This document shows, in pieces, positions 15,204 through 21,069 of a stretch of 21,069 nt of DNA. The stretch comes from Anaerolineae bacterium (lineage in GTDB: Bacteria; Chloroflexota; Anaerolineae; B4-G1; SLSP01). The DNA lies in contig JAFGSL010000554.1 in assembly GCA_016934645.1 (NCBI GenBank), positions 1-21,069 on the forward strand, in the 5' to 3' direction. Within the stretch, counting starts at the first letter, position 1. Each line of letters opens with the position of its first letter. Under the pieces are notes generated by a model. That model made no database searches and had not been told where the DNA came from. It saw only the letters and a program-made list of their open reading frames with translations. Both the position numbers and the translations under genes were made by a program.

Positions 15204-17315
15204 GTGTCCGACCTGGAAGAACAAATCTCCAAACTTAAAACTGCAATCGCTGTCCAAGAAACATTGCGCCTCACGCTTGGCGACGTAGTAGCAGACACTA
15301 CTATTGCTGCGCTACGAGCACAGCTTGATGCCCTCCGCGCGCAGCGGCAAGCCACCGCTCATCCCAAACTCGTCCCCGAGCAACTTCTCGAACGATTGAA
15401 AAGCTACCTTCCGCAAGGCCTTGCTGAAAAGATGCAGGGCGTCGGCCATATCGAAGGGGAACGCAGGCAGGTCACCGTTCTCTTTGCCGACATTTCCGGC
15501 TTTACTGCGTTGAGCGAAAAGCTGGACCCCGAACAAGTCGTAGCACTGACCAATGCTGTGCTGAAAGAGATGGCCATCGCCATCTACCAGTACGAAGGTT
15601 ACGTTGACAAGTTCCTCGGCGACGCGGTGATGGCCGTCTTTGGCGCGCCGGTAGCCCACGAGGACGACGCCGAACGCGCCTTACGCGCGGCGCTGCTGAT
15701 GCGCGAGCGGCTGGAAGCCTTTCATCAGCGCCAAGCACACTTACTGAGCCCCCCTCTCTCGATCCATATTGGCGTCAACACCGGCACCGTCATCGCTGGC
15801 AATGTTGGCTCTGACCTGCGTATGTCGTACACGGTGATGGGCGACACGGTGAACACCGCCTCGCGACTGGAAGATGCCTCCAAACCGGGCCAAATCCTGG
15901 TCAGCCGGGCCACGTACCGTCTGGTACGTGGCGCGTTCACCTTCCTGGCGCTGGAGCCGATTCGAGTGAAGGGCAAGCAAGAACCGCTGACCGTGTACGA
16001 ACTACAGCAGGCCAAAAGCGTGCCCCTCAAAATGCGCGGCCTGCGCAACCTGGCTTCGGCTTTTGTGGGGCGCGAGAGTGAGATGGCACAACTGCGGGCG
16101 GTGCTGGACGATATGAATGCGGGACGGGGGTGCGTTGTCAGCGTCAGCGGGGAAGCGGGGATCGGCAAATCGCGGTTGATGGCCGAGTGGCGGGCGGAAA
16201 TCCTGAGTGACGAGCGCGCCACTTGGCTGGAGGGGCGTTGTCTGGCCTACACCACATCGATTCCCTATGGACCATTCCTCGATCTGATCCGTCGCTATGC
16301 GGGGATCAGAGAAGAGCAGTCGGAAGATGCTGCGCGCGAGCGGTTGAATGCCGTCGCAGAGCGTTTCTTTCCCGGTGACGCCGAGGTCAAGGCTGTCTTT
16401 GCCAGCCTGCTAGCTCTCCAATTGTCTGACAAAGAGCGCGACCTCCTCAAGATGTTACCTGGGGAGCAGCTACGCAAGCGATTGTTCGCCCTGTTGGAAG
16501 CATTCTTTGTCCAGTTGGCAAAGGAGCATCCAATACTGCTGGTCATCGAAGACATGCACTGGATCGACGCCACCTCGCTCGAGCTGACCGAGCACCTGTT
16601 AGCCTTGGTCGAAAACCTGCCGTTTACAGTTGTCGGCGTCTCTCGCCAGCAACCAGGCGCTGTGCCTTCGCTGGCCAAAGCGCAGGCACAGCATCCTGAG
16701 CGTTTCACTGCACTCACGCTGGAACCGCTGTCAGGGGACAATAGCCTAGAGATGGTAGCTCAACTGCTGACCATCGATGAACTGCCGCCGGCGCTTCAGA
16801 ATCTGATCGTGAACAAGGCGGAAGGTAACCCTTTCTTTGTGGAAGAAGTGATCCGTATGCTGATCGAGCACGGCACACTACACCAAGCGGAAAGGGGAAG
16901 CGGTGTCCGGTGGGAAGCGACATCGTTGATCGAGACCATCGCCGTGCCCGACACGCTGCACGGACTGTTGATGGCCCGTCTCGACCGCCTGCCGGCAGAG
17001 ACGAAATGGTTAGCCCAGCAGGCGTCAGTCATCGGCCGCATCTTTCTCTACCGCGTGCTGCAGCACATAGTCGAAAGCAATGCATACATAGACAAAGATC
17101 TAGACCGGATGCAACACGACGATCTGATCCGCGAGCGAATGCGCGACCCGGAACTAGAGTATATGTTCTGCCATGCACTGACGCAAGAGGTAGCCTACGA
17201 GAGCTTGCTGGCTGAGCGGCGCAAGGAACTGCACCGCAAGGTGGGGAAAGCAATGGAAGCCATCTTTGCCGGGCGGATTGCCGAGTTCACCGTTGTCATC
17301 GGCGAGCACTATTAG
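15204..17315 (+). CDS. Class III adenylate cyclase-AAA ATPase signalling protein, cut short by in-frame TAG
   Basis: An N-terminal coiled-coil (about residues 1-60) and a zinc-free linker precede a class III cyclase domain. Metal Asp residues are D96 (FADISGF) and D140 (KFLGDAV). The adenine-selecting pair is K136 and D214 (VMGDTVN), and the transition-state residues N217 and R221, so ATP cyclisation to cAMP is expected. A STAND-like AAA ATPase follows, with Walker A GEAGIGKS (~315-322) and Walker B LLVIEDMHWID (~444-454). TAG at 17313-17315 ends the frame in GEHY. Beyond it the same frame continues QGEAWEQAFEYMTRSGD, as relatives do. The GTG start has GGGGG 8-9 bases upstream. The cyclase and ATPase could still be made, but without the sensor-like TPR tail. 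Confidence 0.85.
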   Translation: MSDLEEQISKLKTAIAVQETLRLTLGDVVADTTIAALRAQLDALRAQRQATAHPKLVPEQLLERLKSYLPQGLAEKMQGVGHIEGERRQVTVLFADISGFTALSEKLDPEQVVALTNAVLKEMAIAIYQYEGYVDKFLGDAVMAVFGAPVAHEDDAERALRAALLMRERLEAFHQRQAHLLSPPLSIHIGVNTGTVIAGNVGSDLRMSYTVMGDTVNTASRLEDASKPGQILVSRATYRLVRGAFTFLALEPIRVKGKQEPLTVYELQQAKSVPLKMRGLRNLASAFVGRESEMAQLRAVLDDMNAGRGCVVSVSGEAGIGKSRLMAEWRAEILSDERATWLEGRCLAYTTSIPYGPFLDLIRRYAGIREEQSEDAARERLNAVAERFFPGDAEVKAVFASLLALQLSDKERDLLKMLPGEQLRKRLFALLEAFFVQLAKEHPILLVIEDMHWIDATSLELTEHLLALVENLPFTVVGVSRQQPGAVPSLAKAQAQHPERFTALTLEPLSGDNSLEMVAQLLTIDELPPALQNLIVNKAEGNPFFVEEVIRMLIEHGTLHQAERGSGVRWEATSLIETIAVPDTLHGLLMARLDRLPAETKWLAQQASVIGRIFLYRVLQHIVESNAYIDKDLDRMQHDDLIRERMRDPELEYMFCHALTQEVAYESLLAERRKELHRKVGKAMEAIFAGRIAEFTVVIGEHY

Positions 17316-18239
17316 CAAGGAGAAGCGTGGGAGCAGGCATTCGAGTACATGACCCGGTCTGGAGATGTAGCAACTCGACTGTACGCCCTTGCCGAAGCGC
17401 GGCAGCACTATTCCAAGGCGCTGAATGCCCTGGCACACCTGCCAGACACGATGGAGAACCGACGCCGACGTGTGGACTCGCTTGTCAGACTGGTCACCGC
17501 GGCTTGGCGATCCGATCCTCCGGAGAAAAACCTGACTCGCTTGGCCGAAGCGGAACGGCTGCTGAAAGAATTGCCCGGCCCTAACGGAACGCCTGGTGGT
17601 GACCGGTTACGCCTGGCGCGGGTCCACCTTTGGATGGGGCGGACCCACTATGTACGCGGTGTACTGCGTGAAGCGATTGGATATTACCAGAGAGTGCTAC
17701 CGGTGGCGCAAGAGTCAGGTGACGCTGAAATGCTAGCCATTCCGTCCAGCGCGATCGGCCAAGCTATGGCAATACAAGGGCATTATGGCAAATCCGCGGA
17801 TTTGCTTGATCAGGCGATACCCCTATTCGAGCAAATGGGCAATTGGACAGAATGGGTTCGGGCGATGAGCTTCCATGGTATTGCCCTCACCATGATGGGC
17901 AAATGTGACGCAGGGGTAACCGAAACTCAAAGCGCTCTTGCCCGGGCACGGGAGATGAATTCGCTGACTGAAATCGCCATGAGTAACCTGCATCTGATTC
18001 TAATCTACCTGTTTAGTGGCAATCTACCTCTCGCCATTGAAGCCGGCCTTCAGACAGTGGAAATGGCTGAACGATCCGGCGACCGGGTGTATACTTATTT
18101 GGGAGAAGGTTTGCGGGGTTGGGCTGAGAGTCGCGCCGGACACTTTGAAGCTGCAAAAGCCAGCCTGACCAGATCCCAAGCCGCTGCACAGGAACTTGGC
18201 AGGTCTCTCCAACTGTTAATGGGAACACTGCGAATCTGA
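17316..18239 (+). pseudogene. TPR tail of the cyclase-ATPase gene, separated by the amber codon and truncated
   Basis: This segment is in the same frame as 15204-17315, with only the TAG between them. It encodes TPR-like helices (EARQHYSKALNAL, LREAIGYYQRVLPVA, HYGKSADLLDQAIPLFEQ, HFEAAKASLTRSQAAAQELG). An internal ATG at 17349 is not preceded by a ribosome site. The frame ends at TGA 18237-18239 after LQLLMGTLRI, which is shorter than relatives, where several further repeats normally follow AQELG. Family-like sequence stops near 18215, so the 3' end appears lost by deletion as well. Confidence 0.75.
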
Positions 18240-18318
18240 CTTGGTCCAAGAACACGTTTTTCTAGCGGGCCAAATACCCGGAATCCCATTTTTTGAATAT
18301 CATGCAAGGAGAATAGCT

Positions 18319-19200
18319 ATGAGCAAAGCAAGTTATCGTTTTGAGGTAGGAACGTTTGAATGCGTCATCGTTATGGATGGCACCTTTGCCTATTCTCATC
18401 CCGCTGCGATGTTTTTTGCCAATGCACCCCAAGACCGCCTAGAGCAGGTATTGCGCGAACACAACATCAACGTGGAGCAGTGGAAAGCCTATGTCAGTCC
18501 GTACCCCAGCCTGGTGATCGACACAGGTCAGCACCTAGTGCTTGTGGACACAGGAGCAGGTGGGATAGCGCCAACGACGGGGAATCTGATTCCCAACCTT
18601 CATACCGAAGGGATAGCGCCCGATGATATCGATACGGTCATCCTTACCCACGGCCATCCAGATCACATCGGTGGAACTGTCGACGATGAGGGCAGGCCAG
18701 CTTTCCCAAAAGCCCATTACGTGATGGGGAAGGATGAGTGGGAGTTCTGGACCTCAGAACCCAACTTAACAGAGTGGCAGATGGTCGAACCAATCAAACA
18801 ACTAATGCTGACATACGCACACAACAACCTCCTGCCGCTCCAAGGCCGACTCGATCTCGTCGACGCCGAAGAGGAAATCGTGCCCGGTATCCGCGTCGTC
18901 TCTGCTCCTGGGCACACCCCAGGCCATATGGCGTTGTCTATTTCTTCAGATGACGAACAACTGCTATGTGCCTCCGACACACTGATCCATCCTATACACC
19001 TGGAACAGATCGATTGGTTCTCTGCCTTTGACCTTGCACCCGAGCAGACACTGGTTAGCAGACGACAGTTTTTGGAAAGAGCGGCAACTGAGAAGGCTTT
19101 GGTACACAGCTTTCATTTTCCCTTTCCCGGGTTGGGATATGTTATCCGAAAGGGGAATGCATGGCAGTGGCAACCGATAAAGATGGAATCAACATCCTAG
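18319..19200 (+). CDS. Metallo-beta-lactamase-fold hydrolase
   Basis: This 293-residue protein carries the full zinc-site set: HGHPDH (H111, H113, D115, H116), H199 in APGHTPGH, D220 in CASDTL and H266 in SFHFPFPGLG. Two zinc ions should be bound. The arrangement and the insert before the HxHxDH motif resemble AHL lactonase/quinone-type members often annotated as MBL-fold metallohydrolases; the substrate cannot be read. ATG 18319 is preferred over 18241 because AAGGAG lies 8 bases upstream and MBL homology starts with it. It stands alone between the broken cyclase gene and the MFS gene. A CGGG/CCCG hairpin and T-run at 18266-18290 lie in the 79-base gap before it. Confidence 0.88.
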   Translation: MSKASYRFEVGTFECVIVMDGTFAYSHPAAMFFANAPQDRLEQVLREHNINVEQWKAYVSPYPSLVIDTGQHLVLVDTGAGGIAPTTGNLIPNLHTEGIAPDDIDTVILTHGHPDHIGGTVDDEGRPAFPKAHYVMGKDEWEFWTSEPNLTEWQMVEPIKQLMLTYAHNNLLPLQGRLDLVDAEEEIVPGIRVVSAPGHTPGHMALSISSDDEQLLCASDTLIHPIHLEQIDWFSAFDLAPEQTLVSRRQFLERAATEKALVHSFHFPFPGLGYVIRKGNAWQWQPIKMESTS

Positions 19201-19206
19201 AGGTGC

Positions 19207-19224
19207 TCTATCTGAGGAGATAGA
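19207..19224 (+). terminator. Hairpin just after the MBL hydrolase gene, possible terminator
   Basis: TCTATCT (19207-19213), loop GAGG and AGATAGA (19218-19224) form a perfect 7-bp stem 6 bases after the stop codon. The following TTCCCATTTCC is only weakly T-rich. It may serve as a terminator between convergent genes, but the signature is incomplete. Confidence 0.4.
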
Positions 19225-19250
19225 TTCCCATTTCCTTCACAGCTTCACCT

Positions 19251-19312
19251 GTGGGGTTGCTATCGGTTTAGAGAGATCCTTGATGCAATTAACGGGAGCT
19301 TCGAACCTTAGG
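19251..19312 (+). pseudogene. 62-bp degenerate copy of the aspS motif 3 region
   Basis: Aligned without gaps to 12681-12742 of aspS, 53 of 62 bases agree, including a 17-base identical block ending in GGGAGCTTCGAACCT. In the matching frame it encodes VAIGLERSLMQLTGASNLR, equivalent to FAIGLERFLMKLTGASNLR. Flanking DNA on both sides is unlike aspS. It is a remnant of an earlier duplicate or an end-duplication left by an integration event, and ends 8 bases before the MFS stop codon. Confidence 0.8.
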
Positions 19313-19319
19313 ACGAGCA

Positions 19320-20624
19320 TCATCTCTCTGCCTGTTTAGGATCGCGGATGAAGAGCGCGATCAAAAGGATAGCGAGTGCCGTGGCAATCGTAGCACCAAC
19401 CCAGGGAGAGGCCGGATGCCAGGTATAAAGGTATCCGCCGGCAAGGGAAGCGAGCATCAAAGGAATAATGGTAATGTAGCCTACACCCGGACCGCCGGCG
19501 CCTCCTCCGGTGACCCCGATCTTGATCCCGCCGTGGCCCAGGGCTGCCATCACCCGCCCGCGCACCTCGCGGGGGACTATGTCGGCCATCAACGCGGAAC
19601 ATGCCGGCAGCCCAATCGCATAGGCGATAGCGATGCCAATACGTCCTAGCAGGACGGCGACAAAACTCGGTGCAAGAACGAAGAGCGGTGTGCATACCAG
19701 AGAAATTGACAATGCCGTGATAGCAGAGACCGTCCTTCCCCAGCGATCCACCAGGATGCCAGCCGGAATGAACATCATGCTCTTCAAAACCAGTTCCACC
19801 AGCAAGATCATGCCCCAGGTTGAAAGCGAAAGCCCGATGCGCTCCACTGCGTAGAGCGCCCAAAATGGCCCAACCAGCGCGGTGGCAACGTAACTCAGAA
19901 TGATCGCGGCGGCCAGTGCCTTGAGGGAATGCGGCAGTTGCCCCAGGAGCGGTAAAATGCCTTTGTAGGCATCCCTCAACACGCCGCGCAGGTCGGACAG
20001 GGTCAGGCGTTTACGATCCACGCCGTTTGCGGTGGTTTCTTTGAGAAAGCGCGTTTGTATCACCGCAGCGATGATATAGGCCACCATAACGACGCCATAT
20101 AGAGAGCGCGGCCCGGTCCTTGGTCCGTAAGTATCGACGACGATACCGCCAATGTAGGGGGCGAACACAGTCAGTCCCCAGGAAAGGGTATTCTGCGCAG
20201 CGATGCCCCGTCCGCGATCCTCCGGTGGCAGCGAGTCGGCGATGAGCGCTGATCTCGCCGGAAGTGCGAAGACAACAAAGCCCTGCACCAGCGCTGCCAT
20301 AGCCATGACCTCCCAAGTTGGTGCGAGGATGTCTGTCAGGACGATGATGGCGGATAGACAGCTTCCGAGCACGACCAATCTGACGCGGCTGGCGTGATCG
20401 GCAATGTAGCCGCCGATCGGAAACATGATGAGTCCGGCGAGTGGGCTGATCGAGTTCACGAGGCCAATCTGGGTCGTATCTCCGCCCAAGGCCAGGATGT
20501 AGAACGAGACGTAGGGTATCACCATACCACGGGCAAAATTGCCCAGCAGGTCGGTCGACGCAAAGACCAGATTGTTGCCTCGCAGAAATCTGAGCGCATC
20601 ACGAAATGAACGGCTCTTCGACAT
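19320..20624 (-). CDS. Major facilitator superfamily transporter, 434 aa
   Basis: The protein has about 12 hydrophobic helices. The MFS motif A-like loop GGYIADHASRVRLV lies between helices 2 and 3, and the related loop ILVDRWGRTVSAI in the second half. Conserved LPARSALIADSLPPEDRGRG and GLPACSALMADIVPREVRGRVMA loops mark the two pseudo-repeats. Such sequences are typical of drug/metabolite efflux-type MFS members of Gram-positive-like and Chloroflexota genomes, but the substrate cannot be inferred. ATG 20624 has AAGGGA 8 bases upstream. It converges with the MBL hydrolase gene and has its own candidate promoter, back to back with the strong promoter at 20727. Confidence 0.88.
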   Translation of the reverse strand: MSKSRSFRDALRFLRGNNLVFASTDLLGNFARGMVIPYVSFYILALGGDTTQIGLVNSISPLAGLIMFPIGGYIADHASRVRLVVLGSCLSAIIVLTDILAPTWEVMAMAALVQGFVVFALPARSALIADSLPPEDRGRGIAAQNTLSWGLTVFAPYIGGIVVDTYGPRTGPRSLYGVVMVAYIIAAVIQTRFLKETTANGVDRKRLTLSDLRGVLRDAYKGILPLLGQLPHSLKALAAAIILSYVATALVGPFWALYAVERIGLSLSTWGMILLVELVLKSMMFIPAGILVDRWGRTVSAITALSISLVCTPLFVLAPSFVAVLLGRIGIAIAYAIGLPACSALMADIVPREVRGRVMAALGHGGIKIGVTGGGAGGPGVGYITIIPLMLASLAGGYLYTWHPASPWVGATIATALAILLIALFIRDPKQAER

Positions 20625-20667
20625 TGACTATCCCTTAGTCTTGCCTGAGTGACACCCAACGGAGTTT

Positions 20668-20695
20668 ATTGTACTCGCTTTGAGATTCGGGGCAA
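20668..20695 (-). promoter_or_regulatory. Candidate promoter of the MFS gene
   Basis: On the minus strand TTGCCC (20695-20690), a 16-base spacer and TACAAT (20673-20668) lie 44 bases before the start codon. The -35 is the same TTGCCC, with the same spacer, as in the candidate promoter at 1074-1101. Confidence 0.45.
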
Positions 20696-20726
20696 AGCCG
20701 CCGCTACATCTTGGGCAGGATGGTTT

Positions 20727-20754
20727 TTGACAAAGTCTCAAGATACACTATACT
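20727..20754 (+). promoter_or_regulatory. Near-consensus promoter without an adjacent protein gene
   Basis: A perfect TTGACA (20727-20732), a 16-base spacer and TATACT (20749-20754) form the best sigma70-type promoter in the window. Transcription would begin near 20761 and proceed to the right. No ribosome site with a credible ORF follows within the window. Confidence 0.6.
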
Positions 20755-20760
20755 TTTACA

Positions 20761-20950
20761 TGTGCGATGCCGGTAAAACGTCGTCGTATAGGGCCGGTGG
20801 CAAAAACGGTGACGTGATTTGCATAACGGCCCTCGCTGGCCCTCCAAAAAACAATAGGCCGGAGCGATCCGGCAAAGCGGGAGCACGTCTTCCCAGCACA
20901 AGACGCCTGTTTATACTTCAATCCATCTCTGCGGAGATAGACTGAGGTAT
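20761..20950 (+). ncRNA. Candidate structured RNA or long regulatory leader, family not recognised
   Basis: Downstream of the strong promoter at 20727, about 190 bases are packed with helices. AGGGCCG (20790-20796) can pair with CGGCCCT (20827-20833); with one more base it can instead pair with CTGGCCCT (20836-20843). GCCGGA/TCCGGC (20858-20873) closes a GCGA tetraloop of the GNRA class. CGTCTT/AAGACG (20886-20905) forms a 6-bp hairpin. A long imperfect stem at 20913-20950 has a TGCG loop. The two rival partners for one strand are what a switching leader would show. I could not match it to TPP, FMN, cobalamin, c-di-GMP-I, 6S, SRP or tmRNA cores. It could be the leader of a gene beyond the window or an independent RNA. 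Confidence 0.4.
20913..20950. repeat. 17-bp imperfect hairpin with TGCG loop
   Basis: ATACTTCAATCCATCTC (20913-20929) and GAGATAGACTGAGGTAT (20934-20950) pair at 14 Watson-Crick positions plus one wobble, with two A.C mismatches and a 4-base loop. A TGTTTTTGTTTG stretch begins 8 bases later (20959), so it could end the RNA that starts near 20761. The remainder to 21069 holds only a short GTTGT/ACAAC inverted repeat (20993-21004) and no recognisable gene. Confidence 0.5.
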
Positions 20951-21069
20951 GAACGGGTGTTTTTGTTTGTAGCGGTCAGCCTTCAGCAGTCAGTTGTACA
21001 CAACCGACAAGAATTGGTACTTTAACAACCGAATAGCCCTTCCTGTGTTAGGCGGTCAGGATGAGTAGA

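Noticed and set aside
17313..17315. TAG as a sense codon in this organism
   Set aside because: The intact lipoprotein hydrolase and MBL hydrolase genes end in TAG at positions that fit their families.
18240..18290. CTTGGTCCAAG palindrome and CGGG/CCCG hairpin with a T-run as a terminator of the cyclase gene
   Set aside because: The first palindrome is too short to form a loop and the second has only 4-bp arms with the T-run 8 bases away.
20649..20945. A 98-codon plus-strand frame in the last intergenic region
   Set aside because: No ribosome site, no recognisable domain, and it spans the promoter and hairpin region, which explains the sequence better.

Overview
The window reads as an accessory stretch of a member of the Chloroflexota (Anaerolineae/Caldilineae-like). 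This is an inference from gene style, not from a marker gene. The clues are large MalT-type LuxR regulators, a class III cyclase fused to an AAA ATPase and TPR tail, lipoproteins and transpeptidases with long Thr-Pro linkers, and a secreted beta-helix protein ending in the YLPLVLRN-type tail common in that phylum. No tRNA, rRNA or CRISPR array is visible.

Layout. Positions 1-1030 (minus) hold the 5' part of a MalT-like regulator, broken by an in-frame TAA and fused in frame to the last third of an IS3-type transposase. Positions 1103-3040 (minus) hold a compact operon: a small conserved soluble protein, two small membrane proteins and a CPBP (Abi-type) intramembrane protease. At 3263-4384 (plus) is an enolase-superfamily sugar-acid dehydratase with the full DgoD-like catalytic set. 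Positions 4401-7323 (minus) hold two broken genes joined by one deletion: an L,D-transpeptidase missing its catalytic end and a MalT/LuxR regulator missing its ATPase head.

From 7570 to 14914 (plus) genes are intact and tightly packed. A GNAT acetyltransferase, a Rossmann epimerase-like protein, a DapA-family aldolase/lyase and a beta-lactamase-fold lipoprotein look like one operon with 3-5 base gaps or overlaps, behind a good sigma70-type promoter and a near-perfect 22-bp palindrome. They are followed by an archaeal-type aspartyl-tRNA synthetase and the beta-helix exoprotein. At 15204-18239 a cyclase/ATPase/TPR signalling gene is interrupted by an in-frame TAG and loses its C-terminus. At 18319-19200 is an intact metallo-beta-lactamase-fold hydrolase, then a 62-bp degenerate copy of the 3' end of aspS, then an MFS transporter (minus). 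The last 445 bases contain no convincing gene but have a near-consensus promoter followed by about 190 bases rich in hairpins, a candidate structured RNA.

The pattern is decay of large regulators and one wall enzyme (four broken genes, by two nonsense codons and two deletion-type junctions), while the small metabolic and membrane genes stay intact. The enolase-family dehydratase and the DapA-family lyase could act in the same sugar-acid route, but that is inference.
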